Source: Inonotus obliquus (taxonomy: Eukaryota; Basidiomycota; Agaricomycetes; Hymenochaetales; Hymenochaetaceae). Taken from it: a stretch of 64,000 nt of DNA. The stretch is from contig JAJHTX010000013.1 in NCBI GenBank assembly GCA_032164295.1, positions 1,240,001 through 1,304,000 on the forward strand, written 5' to 3'. Positions 9,516 to 22,010 of the stretch are shown in pieces. Under the pieces are notes generated by a model that ran no database searches, was not told the DNA's origin, and worked only from the letters and a program-made list of their open reading frames with translations. The first letter of the stretch is position 1, and each line of letters opens with the position of its first letter. A program made the position numbers and the translations under genes.

Positions 9516-12500
9516 TTACATCTCAAAATTCTCTTCTTCTTCTTCATCTATTCGAGAACCAGTCTCTTCTTTAATGCTTCCGTTCATATTTTCATCGTCC
9601 GACCCTGACATAGGGTCTGAATTCGGGTATTCTTCTTCCTCTTCATCAGTTTCGCCAGAGAGGGCTGAGGATGAGGAACGTCTCCTTCTGTGTCGACTTC
9701 GTCGAGGAAGTGCATACTCGTGTCCAACGAATGACATCACGCTGTTCAACACAAGCGTTAATACCCAATGATCACAAGACAAGACAGGAACGGAACAATA
9801 GGAACGAAAGACTCACTATATACTCCCATCCGCACATCCAACAACTACTTCCTCGTGAGTCAACTGCATACTCATAGGGTTCATAGCAGGCGTAGCCAGC
9901 CCTGCAAACTTTTCTGGGAACTTCCCATAAATGCCGTTAACGGAAGCGGTAAGAGTTGATAAGGATGTAGTAGTTGTGGTTGAATCGACGGGGACGGACG
10001 CTAGAGCGGACCAGACGCCTGAGAGAGGGGTTATAGTTGTACTGAATTGGGTAGGGTCGGGTGAGGGAGATGAGGCTGGGTCTAAGGAGGGAGGTGAGCG
10101 GTTGTTGGGGGGTTGAGAGGGGGGAAGGGAAGAAGAGGGAGAAGAAGGCGAGTTTGGTGAAGGCATGTCGTCCCGGTGCGTCGATATATAGATCTATTCC
10201 ACAAGTCACGCAATGAGCCGCTCAAAGTCGCCCGGAAATCAAAAGTGAGACGAATGTACACGTACCTTTCTTTCGGCCCCAGCCCGACTACTAAACCTCG
10301 TAGCAGTAACAACTCTCCTCTTCTGTGCATCCACACACCCAAGCGCAACATCCGGAGTCTCTACAACAGCCACAAGTCTAGGCGGAGCAGTCAACACAGC
10401 AGCCTGACCAAACTTATACGCGAACAAAGGTGTCGTGGCTGAAACTGAAGATGATCGGGTTGATGATGAGAGCGACGGTGAGAATGCTGTTGATGAGGAG
10501 TGGGTTCCTGATGCGGTTGAGATTGAGAGAGGCAAGGAAGGACGAGGACCGTTCCCTGTTGTACGTGAGGAAGTTGACATACTGAGGACCTTTTGACATG
10601 GTCCACCTATGGAGGACGCTGTTGAACGTGCGAGGGGGCTTACGAGGGATTGACGTTTGCCACCTTTTACGCTTGCGCGAGTTGAAACTGGAGAGGGAGA
10701 GTCGACAGCCGTCGGACTCGCAGAAATCTCTGAAGGTTCTGCTTGTTGTTCACCTTCGGTCCATTGAAGATGCAAGATAACCGATTTCGTAGCGCACTAA
10801 GAGGTAGATGTTAGTAGTGTTACGACGGGTGGCAACAATACAACTTACAGTCATCTGTGTGCCCTTCGCGGCAAACCACCTACAAGAAGTTTAGTATTGG
10901 TAGTACACATTTCGAGAATATAGCGTACTGAAGCATATTGTCTGGCGCACGACCGACGTTGAACAGTTTCGAGTTGAGAACAGGGTCGTTTCCACCAAGC
11001 TCCGAAAGCTTAAATTGAGAAATCATCTCTCGCCTCACTACCCAAGACCCCGCGTATCAGCACGAAGTTATCATTCACGACCGAGCAAGAAAGGCTTACT
11101 GATGGAAAACACTCGGACAACCCCATCTATCGTAACACTAACCACTCTCTCCCCTCCAGCGCTAGCATCCCCAGCAATAATCTGCACACCAATGTTAATT
11201 GTGGTTTGTTGTCCAAACCTCACAATCTTCGTCCCGGAACGCCAGTCCCAGCAAACGAGTGCTTTATCAGCGCCAGCGGAAACGAGGTTTCGAGAGGAGA
11301 GCGCGACGGCCCGAATACCGTTGAGATGTCCCGCGAGCTGTTGGAGGGGATTGTATGTCACGGAGGAATAGAGGTGGACCCGGCTGAATGAAGTTGTGGA
11401 TGCAATATAACTTGGCTTGGGTTAAATAGCGAGAATGAAGATGTACTTACCCAACGTCGTGGAACCCTGCGACGAACACCTCTATGAACGAGATTACGAA
11501 GAATCCGGTTGTAAACAAGCAGGATAGTCTTCCAGAGCGACACATGGTACGTACCTTCCTCAAGCAAGAAATCGATACAACTAACGGGTTTCTTGACTTG
11601 GATACATTTCTTCATCTCGCCAGTCTCGATATCCCAGAACCGGATCGTTTCGTCATAGGAGCCACTTATCAAGCGTTTGCCTACATAATCCCGATAGTAC
11701 AAAGAATCAGAAATATAAATCGGGAAGAAGCCGGAGACGGCAACGCACCTCGTAAGAGTAACGTCGTACAAAAGTTTGTATGTCCATTTAGGAACCTCAA
11801 CGTCTGAGGAACACCATAGTGGAAGTTCGCTTCTCGGTGGTGAAGGGACTTGTACAGCTGTTCCCTAAACAGTCCAGTTCAACCATTGTTAGCATTCGTC
11901 ACACGCATTTTCCAAGGCGAAAGTGAAGATGACGTACCATCCTTCCGGAGTGGACGGAGGCTTCAAAGGAACAGGGTCCGTGGCAGTTAAAAGGAGACAG
12001 TGGTACCGCCAGATTGCTGGGTTGTGTACCAGAGCCTGCCATTTTTTCGATACCTAACAGCACTCATCAGTATGCACATTTAGTCAGAATCATCTTAAGC
12101 GCCTCCGCGATGCGATTGATGATCGAAAACACGGATCGAGAATGATAAAGTTGAGAAGGTAAGGAAAGGAATAGTCCAATTGGAGATAACTGAAAGCGCA
12201 AAGAAAAGAAAAGGTACGTGAAAGAAGTACGTACCGCCTCAATACCCAGCAACTCCCTCACAGAAAGATACTTAAGGATTTTAATCGAAAGCTCAGGGGC
12301 TAGATTTCCAACAATATCGAACGTGCTCTTGAGGTATCGTTCCAATATCCCGATCTGCGTGCGGATGTCACCTGGCATACATGCTAAATGATGTAAAAAT
12401 TAGCCTCGACGGCAAGAATATGCCAGTTGTAGGGAAAAGAAAACGCACACTCAAGGATGATCGCCAGCCTTCATGGGGACGAGAGGAAGGTGTTAGCGTT

Positions 12501-14389
12501 CGAATGGCAGAAGACGGAGAACGCATACATACAACTTAACACGATCTTGCATCTTCAGATATTTTACCGCCTTCCTCACTTCAACCTCATCAAACCTTCC
12601 CTTCCCCATACCCCTCAACACAGTCGCCAGATCCACCTCGTCGTCCGCTCCCTTGTCCCAAACACCACCACCACCCATGCCCCCTGCACGGAGGTTACGT
12701 TGGACAAGTACGTTATCCCTCTCTAGTTCCCTCTCCCTGGCTACTTTGCGCTCATTCTCTAATTCTACGCGAAGGATACGAAGCTCGGCTTGGAGAGCAT
12801 GTAGTTGTGCTGCGGATGCTCCGTGTGCTTGTTCGAGGAGACGGCGGTATTGGGTTAATGTACGACTGTGAAGGTCTTTGACGTGTGCAAGTGCATCGAG
12901 AAACTATAAACGAGACGGCAATAAGCATCATAATTACAGGCTGTGTAGTACTGGAGAGAGCGAAATCGATTGTCGTAGAGTTACTCACTTCCTCATCAAC
13001 GGCTCCGTCCTCCGTCTGGGTAACCAAATCAAATGACATATCCCCATCTCCATCGTCCCACACACTCGCACCTCCGTTAAACGAAAGATCCGCAACAGAC
13101 TCGAAAGGCGAGTCTGCACCTCGAGACATGTGTAATGAAGAGTTCTGACGTGTTAATCTCGAGCGACTCGGTGATCCATTCGCATTATTATGACCGTTCA
13201 ACGGCCCGATAGTCGATGCTGTCGTGGAGGCTGATGGCTGACGAGGCGTTTGAGCCTGGTGAAGCGGGCTCTTGGTGCTAACGGACGTTGAAGTCCTTTT
13301 GGTGCCTGGCGTAGATAAAAGCTGTTGCTGCTGTTGTCTACCTTGAGAACTAGTAGCATTTGTTCTGTCGACCTTTGGCGACATGCGCAGACTTGAAAGT
13401 GACATCTGGGACGACTTGGTCCTAACAACTTGATTTTGGTTCTTTCGTCCAGGACTCGGAGAGGGTGTTGTGGATTGTGTGGCTGCAGGAGGGTTAAGCT
13501 TGGATTTGACGGGTGTTGGAGAGACTCCGAGCGAGTCGACGCGAGAACGCCATCCACCCACGAGCGATGACTCGTCCTCCTCAACTGTTGCTCGTGGAGG
13601 AGATTTGACGGGTGTGGTTGAAACACCGCCATTATCCCCCACAGGGACCTTCGCTGGTGAGGTGCTTGAGCGCGAGACAGTTGGAAACGCGAAGCCTTGC
13701 TGCATCGCAGGGTTTGAGTTTGCACGTCGATTCAAGCTTGTCGGTACCGTGCCCAACAGACGCTTATTCGCTTTAGTCACAGTTGGCGCGAATGTTTTCG
13801 CTTTACCGCCGTTAGTTGTCACTGGTCGGTTAGACATTGACATCGACATAGAAATCGATAACAAATCATCTTCAGCCTCAGAGATAGACTCCGCAGCGGA
13901 AAATGCAGATGAGGTAGACATGAAGCTCGACGGACGCGTCGATGGTACCGAGATGCGCTTGGGAGCAACGCCAGTACCAATACCGCTAACAGACACCGGA
14001 CTTCCCCTCGCGCTAGCGCCTGATCTGGTGTTATTCAAGCTCATAGTACGCGAGAGACGTGCATTGTTCGCAGGCGACGGCGCGCGTACAGTCTCTGACT
14101 GCTCTGACTGTTCCGATTGAGCAGTATCGGATGCCGCACTGCCTGATATCGATCTCGAGTGCTTGTGCGTAACAGACGGTGGCCGAATTTTGCTACTGTT
14201 ATTAATGTTGTTTCCATTAGCCTCTATCCCCGAACCTGCCTTGGACAGAGTGCTCGTAGTTCGTGCTCTTGCTATACGTGTGGATGTAACAGAAGGCGTA
14301 GACGATGGGTTGCCAGTAGATGATCGCATGCTATCCACACGCGATATGCGCCTCGAGGCAGTTGTGGATGGTGCTTGGCGCGTCGACAT
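9516..14389 (-). CDS. F-box/WD40-repeat protein, probable SCF ubiquitin-ligase substrate adaptor
   Basis: Fourteen-exon model (minus): 12989-14389, 12533-12903, 12449-12468, 12235-12383, 11938-12053, 11749-11874, 11555-11680, 11451-11481, 11100-11383, 10929-11037, 10849-10879, 10266-10796, 9827-10193, 9516-9741. Lengths sum to 3888, giving 1295 residues. Residues 1-467 are Ser/Thr-rich and disordered. A Leu/Glu/Arg coiled coil spans about 475-545. An F-box at about 620-665 includes [18 protein letters not shown], then [20 protein letters not shown]40-type repeats follow (about 710-900), with phrases such as [14 protein letters not shown] and [15 protein letters not shown], then a Ser-rich linker and a late WD-like segment, [18 protein letters not shown]. 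The C-terminus is acidic. The F-box should bind Skp1 and the propeller a substrate; the substrate is unknown. A break at 12384 into two genes was considered, but the phase joins cleanly. Confidence 0.9.
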
Positions 14390-16197
14390 TCCAAGACAAG
14401 AATCAAGAGAGGTGTAGCAAAGCGCAAAAAGAGAGAAAACAAGAAGAAATACGTGTATTACGATGGGGAACAAGGAGAAATGAGCCGAGGATTGTGAGTA
14501 GAGTGCCGGCGACAACGTTGAACGCGTGCAGCGCGTCGGGTAACAAAACATCACGTGATACTCGGAAGTATTTTATTTTATTTTATTTTGTATCTTGTTT
14601 TCTGCTTCAGCTCGTTCTCCGTCCTCTGTCGCCGTGCATCACCAGCGCATGTCTCTGAAACACAAAGCTGTATCGATGCTTGGAGAAAATTGACTCGATC
14701 GCACAGATATGAAGTTCTTTGTATCAGCACCCATCATGCAACGTGTTCAGTAAAGCCCTGATCATGTTCCACAGTGTATTCACCAGCACAAGTTTGATTT
14801 CATTCATTGTCTATTTATCGACTCATATGTGTCGATAATCCTTTGTAGACTTGATTGGACTAGTCCCACTCCTTTAATTTAGGACTACTGGCGACCAACT
14901 CCGCGACACCGTCGCATTGCGTCCTTTTTCCGCCGATCTACTCGTGTCTGTGACTGATTGGGAATGGCTTATGGCTTGTCGATTCGACTCGAGGCAAAAA
15001 CAACGGAAACAAATTGAAACATTCTGTAACCAGCGCATAACCGAGGAATGACCTGATCTAGTGACTTTGGCCGGCTCAGTTGTCTGGTATCGTGACCAAG
15101 TCTCCCGTCGCGTCCTCGGACCGCATTTCGCGTTGCTGCAGCATCCAAGTGTGCACTGGCCCGATATTAATGCTAATATTTCCATCGATTTCCCTTTGAC
15201 TCTACTCAAGCGGTCCAGACTCCGAAAGAAGCGCTGGATGGTAGGGTGTCGTAGTTTCTATTTCGTTCATGGACTCACTTCTCCGCTTTCCGTATCTCAG
15301 GCCTCGCGCGTACGAATGCGTACGCCTGCCTCATGTGCAACTCATACCTTTGCACTTTGGCCCTTTCTGCTCCTCTCAAGGTAAGCAGACAACGCACTAA
15401 CTGTAACTCATGGCTCACTCATGTTCACCTCTCGAGTCAGGACCCAAGTCTTAGTGACCCATTCCCGTCCCCTTTGAATCAGTTACTTGGATCACACCTT
15501 CCTTGATAGGACATCAATAGGTCCATGTAACGTGTGATACAAGGTATATAAAAGGTCGTTAAAGTTTAATTTCCGGGATCGAAGGACCGTTGGTCCTTTA
15601 ATGTTGGTCCATCTGTCTCAGCTCCAAGCATCTATTTCCGATTCACTTCGTCTTCTCCTTCGTCCTTTGTGATAATACGGATGCGGGACGGACACAGGTC
15701 GATAAGTCACATGGGTTGGTGATTAAATGATTAAAGGGCAAAGCGGAGTTACTTATCCCTCGATTCGCGAAGCGAACCAGAGAAGAAACGTGTTGGGAGG
15801 TGCGTGTTGTATGTCCTTTTGCAGGGTCCCCACTTGGAACTCCAGGGTCAATTCAGCTTTCGCAGGTACATTACTACAATCTGCCAATGGAGCGTCAAGG
15901 AACAGTGCGTTGGCCGTCAGAGCGCACAGCGCTATGTGATACGAATCGATGGGATCTCGTCGAGACTCGACAAATGTGAGTGTTGTATGTATTGTCTTTC
16001 GCTGTATAATGTATTTGTCTGCCTCGTCTGTCGATCCTTTTCGCTTTATGATCTTCCCCCAATGTCTTGTTTGGTGTGCTTCGGTCTTTTTGGACCCTTT
16101 TGTGGACCCCCCTTTTGCCCGATGCTTCTGCTTTTGAAGATCTAACTCGGAGTTGTGCTTTGGCTTTTTTTTGGTTTTGAAGGTGATGCTGTGAGGG
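14390..16197. other. Divergent intergenic region (F-box/WD40 gene and HMG-box gene)
   Basis: About 1.8 kb holding the promoters of two divergently transcribed genes. An open frame at 15727-15939 (+) and pyrimidine-rich runs near 16000-16140 look like leader or non-coding transcript sequence; none shows a protein family signature. Confidence 0.45.
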
Positions 16198-16203
16198 TAT
16201 AAA
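16198..16203 (+). promoter_or_regulatory. TATA box upstream of the HMG-box gene
   Basis: TATAAA lies 143 bp upstream of ATG 16346, followed by a CT-rich stretch (about 16225-16265) typical of fungal transcription start regions. Confidence 0.5.
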
Positions 16204-16345
16204 GCATAGGGAATCTGTCGCTCGTTGTCGGTCCCCTGTCGTTGTCCCGACTTTCCTCTCTTGAAGAATTGTTCGTTACGCGCCGTCTCTGGACTTAACT
16301 CCTGCTCTGCAAACTAGAACTTGGATCTATCTTACACTTAGCGCC

Positions 16346-18557
16346 ATGGCTACACCCCCGTATATGTCTCGCGCTCGTTACCCCTCTGCTATAGCTGTTC
16401 CCTCCACTCCTGATAGGATGGATGTGGACATAACCGACGTCGCGGGAGCCAAAGGTACGCCTGCACTCACTTCACTCTTTGGCCGTATGTACCCATCGGA
16501 TACTTACATCCTTGAACGATCAACTTTAGGTTATGCTACCCCGACTTCTCCGAATGCGCCATGGTCGAAATCTCAAGCGCGTTCTTCACGCGCTCCGGGG
16601 CACTCTCATTTCGCATTTCCAACGAACCGTGATGAATCTATTCCTTACGCGTACCCGTCTCCGACGTACGACTCTCCTCCAAGGTCCAGACGAAATGTAA
16701 ATACTATATCGATTCCAACACCTTCGCCGTCGGAATCTCCGGGTACACCACTCTTTCCGCTTCCCAATTCCCATTCCACTCCCCTCCCTCTCGCTCATTC
16801 CCTTCCTTCACCAAATTCACTCTCTACAGCCCTCCGCGTTCCTCCCCTCCCCTCTTTCTCGCCAAATCTCGAGCCTTCTCGTGTTGAGAGTAATACGAAT
16901 TCGACCCCGAAGAAAGAGAAAGGCAAACCAAAGCGCAAGCACATTGCGCTGAACCATCCTTCTCATCCGCGTACCAACCCAGCACACATTCCCCGCCCTA
17001 GGAACGCGTTTATTCTATTTCGATCCTATGCACTGTCCGCAGGATTGCTCTCCTCGTCCTCTTCCTCAACTTCAAACTCGAGCTCCTCCCGTCCCGGCTC
17101 TAACAAAGCGCGCAAGGCTACCTCCGTGTCTGCCCAACTTCAACCATCCGTACCACTCCAGCAAAATGAAGCCTCCCGCGAAATTGCTAAAATTTGGAGA
17201 GGTATTGACGACCAAACGAGAGCACTATTTGAAGAAATGGCGAGAGAGGAAAAGAGGAAACATAGGGAGATGTATCCTGATTACAGGTACGCCCCAAGGA
17301 AGCTCGGTGGTGGCGCCGCGGTTTCTCAGCATCGTGGCCAAGAGGATGATGAAGATGAGGACGATGATGACAAGGTCGGGATGAGGGGCCAAAGGAGGAA
17401 GGGTGCAAGTGATGTGAGGTTTGCGGGTAGGAGGAAAGCTCAGACAGAGGCGAGAAAGAGCGATACGAGTACGAAGTCGAAAAATGTGAAGAAGGGACGT
17501 GCAGGCGCACCATTTACTCCTGCAACGACACCTGAGACTTCGCCTTACACCCCTCGTACTAAGCTGAGCTTGGTATCTAACGAAGAAGAGGATGACGATG
17601 GATCTGATTCTGATGCCGGCTCGGAATACGAGCCTTCGTCGACCCGTCGGTTGACTGGACGGAAAGCCGGCATGAAGCCAGCATCTCACAAAACGAGTGG
17701 ACGCAGTGCGACGGAGGAAGATATTGATGCAACGGTGGAGGATCTTCACGGTCTTGACGTCGATGAGGATGAGGATGAAAGCGATGATGACGAGGTGCTG
17801 ACTGACTTACGCTTACCTGGTACTCAGGTATGTCTTCGGCTTTATCCCCGTCTCTTCTCTTCTCCTTTCCGCCTCTCCTAATGATGTTCTTCTTCGTCCC
17901 CTCTTTTAGGTTCAAGAGGAACGATCTCATCCGGAGTTTACGCTACCATCGCATTCTTCCTTCGCTTCAGCCTCCAATTCCGGCTCTACATATCAAAACG
18001 CAAATCATCTTAACCCTTCATTCAATGTGTCGTCTTCATCGCCATTCGTTATGCCTTCAGCCACGAGCTGCGCAGGATCGACACAACGAATGACTTCAAG
18101 GCCTCCGACAATCAACCCAACACAAATACCTCTTCTAGCACAAACAGCTTACTACGCCCCCTCATTCATCCACACCGACAGAACCCATCCTCAACCTCCC
18201 ATCTCCCTCTCCTCTGCGAACTTTCCTCCCGAATCTTCCAATCCCGACCCTAACAATTACTCCGAATCCAACGCAGCTTCCGCTTTAGAAGAGGAATTGA
18301 ACGGTATCGGGTTTTCATGCCTAACTTCAGGTTTATACGACGAGGAAAGCGAAGAAATGTTTAGAAAGGCTGTTAAGCCTATCGCTCCTCTTTGGCTTCC
18401 GTTCTCCGATTTTGATAACTACTCGGAAGGTACCGTTAGTGCATCGGGTTCGAATTCGACTTTGAACACAAACTTCGGAAAGGACGGAGTAGATTGGGAT
18501 GCTATTCGAGCTGAGATTATGCACGATTTGGATATGTCGTTGTCATCTCGACTTTGA
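16346..18557 (+). CDS. HMG-box transcription factor (fungal MATA/SOX-type HMG domain)
   Basis: Two exons, 16346-17827 and 17910-18557 (GTATGT donor, TTTTAG acceptor), total 2130 nt, 709 residues. The HMG box begins at about residue 212 with IPRPRNAFILFRSYAL and resumes at about 272 with NEASREIAKIWRG, ending EEKRKHREMYPDYRYAPRK; these are the helix 1, helix 2 and helix 3 signatures of the MATA_HMG group. Between helices 1 and 2 lies a segment of about 45 residues rich in Ser, Lys and Gln, roughly 30 longer than usual. The N-terminus is Pro/Ser-rich, the middle acidic and Lys-rich, and the C-terminus ends near DLDMSLSSRL. It should bind DNA in the nucleus. Agaricomycete relatives act in mating, clamp and fruiting-body control, but an ortholog cannot be assigned here. 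There is no MAT context (no homeodomain or pheromone receptor gene nearby). Confidence 0.9.
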
Positions 18558-19750
18558 GGTGGGCGTTCTTACTAGGAAGACGCTTTTGTCTCTTTTATTT
18601 CATTCCAATTCTCATTTTTCGTTTCTTTTTTCTCTGTATTTTACCTACTAATACCTAACGATCTTTCATGACTTTATGCACAATTCTTTCGCACGTCCCT
18701 TTTCGCATTCCGGATCACCAACCTAGTCTCTCTGGTATGGTAGAAATCTTACAAAAACGTAACAACTCTTCTTTGTATAATACCGTATAGATCGTGTATA
18801 TATGTACAAGGCATAAATATCTTGCTTCTGGGAAAGCAAACACTCGACTGTTCGAAGACGGCAATAGTCGGCAAAGTGCAAGCCGCCAAGCTCTTGTCGA
18901 CTCCCTTTGCTCCACCATACCTGGGGTGTTTTGAGATAATTATAGGACGGCATCGTCGTTTCGTCGTCATATTGCTCAGAGACAACAAATACTTGAGAAA
19001 CTCGGAAACCAGAGCCGCAACAATATCAATATTCGATAGCGCTGCGTTACACACCTACTTCTGCGGGCGCAAAAGCCTCTAGCTCACCCACCCTCTTTGT
19101 AAGCCATGCAGTTAACACGAGCGGACGGAAATACATACGAGAAAGGACATATGAGACAGCCATTCACATTTTCGGCACTTAGTCGATGGAAACAGAAATC
19201 AGAGCCAGTCGGGAATGGTGAATTAGACAAGGGCAGGCAAGAAAGGCACGGCTGAAACAGGGATGTGGGGAATTGAGTTTTCGGGATTCAGAGAGAGGCT
19301 AGAGTGGCCAAGTCCAACAGAGGATCCGATTCAGTGGACTATGGTCGTGTAACTTCCTGTATTTCTATCTGTCTACAAGTAATAAGGACGTGCTTTCGTG
19401 CTCTAGGAAAGGCTTGTAGGATTGCCGAAAGATGCGGGGATGTGTTGAGCCAAGGACGCATCAGGTCCACATGGCGTGATTATATAATACCATATGATGT
19501 GACAATATCAGCTACACTTGCCTAATATGGTTAAAGTGTGACACGTTTATTGATTGCTGTCTGGCTCTGTTCTCCTCTCTCTTCCTCCCTTCCCACTCGT
19601 CGTCTACGACGGTCTCCACTCAATTCCTCTCGCCATCAACGGCGACGACGCTTTCGCAAGACACTCTACGGCCGCATTGAATCTTCGACAGACCCACCGC
19701 AAGACGCACACGCGCCAGCCAGCCAGCCTCCAGCCCTGTACTAGTCATAC
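18558..19750. other. Intergenic region between HMG-box and FHA-RING genes
   Basis: About 1.2 kb with the 3' UTR of the HMG-box gene and the promoter of the next gene. No convincing frame. A CT-rich stretch at about 19560-19630 lies shortly before ATG 19751. Confidence 0.45.
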
Positions 19751-22010
19751 ATGGATCCGGTAGGTGCGCCGTTGTCCAACGACGTGCACAACAATCAAAC
19801 ACATCGCCAGTCTATCCTTGGTTCTTTCCTTCGCGTCCGTCCCCGGGGTGCTTCGCAATCACACCAGAACCCTGGTAATTATAGCTTCCAACCCGACAAC
19901 GACAACAACAACGTCAACGGCAACAGTAGTAGTAACAACAACACTACTAGTGCTAACGGGGGTGCACTCCCCGACCACGCTATTGCTGCTAACATGACGA
20001 ACGGCAGTAATTTTGGCGTTATTAACGGGAATGGTGGCTTACCTATTCAGCCCCCTTCCCCTGGTTCGGCGGCGGCAGCAGGCCATCGAAGGAGACCTGC
20101 AGCGGGCGGTGCAGGTGCTCTTCAGACTTCCAATAGCGGTGCAATGCATGGATTCGGTTTAAACATAGCCCCGCCCTCCACAGGAAACGTATCCACTATG
20201 CAAGGATTATCACAGATGCTGCGTCGACGTCGATCGGCGAACGGCGCGCTTAACACGAACTCGAACCCTTCGGGAATGGGAGCTAATTCCCCTATTGACC
20301 CTCATTATCCCACGACAGTTTTACCTGTTAATCCTCGTGCTCAGCCTGCTCCACCACCTTTGAATGGGAACCCGAACATAGGCGCTCGCGCACATCGGAT
20401 CCGACTCGTTCCTCATCTCGACACTTCTCGTTCTCTGCATTTCGAACCTATATGCCGGGACGTCCGGGAAGGTGATGCTGCGCTCCGCATCGGCCGCTTT
20501 ACGGACCGATCAGGGTTGGGAGTCGCTGCACTTAATGCCCAAAATACCAACAAGCTTGCCTTCAAGAGCAAGGTTGTCAGCCGCGCTCATGCGGAAGTGT
20601 GGTGTGAGCCTGGCGGGAAATTTTACATCAAAGATACCAAGTCTTCATCGGGCACGTTCCTCAATCACATCAGGCTATCTGCTCCCAACACCGATTCGAA
20701 GCCCTTCGCCATCAAAGACGGAGATGTCCTTCAATTGGGCGTCGACTATCAAGGAGGGACGGAAGAGATTTATAAGTGTGTGAAGATGCGCATTGAGCTT
20801 GGACGAGAGTGGCAATCTCAACCGAATGCGTTCAAGTATGTGCTATCTATTTCTAATCTTGTCATTTAGTGATACTTAACTTGGATAAAGCACGAATGCG
20901 CTGAAGCAACTCAAAGCTTTAGCTACTCAACCTACACCAGACAAGCCGGTGCCGAAGAATTCGCTTTCGAAGTCCGGCATACCAGACTGCTGCATTTGTT
21001 TGTTCAGCGTGACGGTCCATCAAGCGTTGTTCATCGCCCCATGCTCTCACGTCTTCCATTACAAGTGCATCAGGCCGATGCTGAATATGCACCATCCTGG
21101 GTTCTCCTGCCCTCTTTGTAGGACATTCGCGAACTTGGAAGAGGATGTTGAGGTAGATACGGAAGATATCCCTGTGGATGTAGACACGGACAGTCCTGAG
21201 GGTGTAGATGGCAAAGTTCCGCGTGCATTGCCAATGTCGTCGGGAGCGAATGGTATTGCGAGCGTGAGTTCTAACGCGATGGACGTGGACGTCGTACCGG
21301 GTTCTGCGAACGACCTAATCGCGCAGATGCATGCCACTGGTGCTGAGACGGAGGTCGAGCGGGATTTTGCTCCGCCTTCCATGAGGCGGCGGAACAACAC
21401 CAACAATACCAACGTCGATAATGTTCCACTGCCGATGAGGGGGCAATATTCCCCTGTACGAGGTGGCGGAGCCGGATACTTCGAAGGTGTACCTGAAGAT
21501 GCGGACGAGTATCTTTCTGCTGCGTCAGATGAATTTCCCCCTGAGCATCTACATTTCGACCATAACGAAACGGACGACTTACACCCCCTCCCTACGTTAC
21601 CACTTCCAACACCAAATGGTACTTTACCTGCTCCTTCTGGGTCAGCGGCTTCTTCTGTGAATTCTGTTGTTACATCCGCACCAGCGCAATCGCAAGGTCT
21701 AGCATTTCAACGACCTATGAGTGTCTCTCTTTCCCCTGGTCTAAACGTACAACAAGGACAATCTTCGCCTCCACTACTCACGCCCGCCCAAGCTCAATCC
21801 CAAGCTCGTTCAGTTACATATGACGACGCAGTCATGGTTAATGTAAGCGATGGGGAGGAAGACGAAAATGATGATGATATGGGAGCTGTTAGGAGAGCTA
21901 TGGGTGTTGGTGTAGGGATGACTGTTGGAGGGGATGGGAATGCGAGTGGGTCATCTTCCGGGGAGGGAGTGGGGCCACTTGGTGCGATTGGGGAGAAGAG
22001 GAAGCGGTAA
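19751..22010 (+). CDS. FHA-RING E3 ubiquitin ligase, Dma1/Chf-type
   Basis: Two exons, 19751-20835 and 20891-22010 (donor GTATGT, acceptor AAAG), total 2205 nt, 734 residues. An Asn/Ser/Gly-rich N-terminus leads to an FHA domain at about 215-345, with LRIGRFTDRSG, KVVSRAHAEVW and the SSGTFLN phosphothreonine pocket. A RING-H2 finger follows at about 393-438: Cys-Cys-Ile-Cys, then CSHVFHYKC and FSCPLCR. The tail is long, acidic and disordered, ending GEKRKR. FHA followed directly by RING is the architecture of S. pombe Dma1 and budding yeast Dma1/2, mitotic-checkpoint and septin-linked ligases; a cell-cycle role is inferred from that. The other possible acceptor, TTTAG at 20866-20870, leads into a stop, which supports the AAAG site. 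Confidence 0.9.

Noticed and set aside
12384..12448. Gene boundary with a separate start at [10 protein letters not shown]
   Set aside because: Phase-correct splicing joins LLAIILES to CMPGDIR, and the 14-exon total is divisible by three; there is no room for a terminator or promoter.
13470..14120. 216-codon plus-strand frame
   Set aside because: Antisense shadow of the low-complexity first exon of the F-box/WD40 gene.
12752..14554. Start of the F-box/WD40 protein at 14554
   Set aside because: The first 55 codons are hydrophobic with promoter-like composition; the ATG at 14389 begins the Ser/Thr-rich, family-like sequence.
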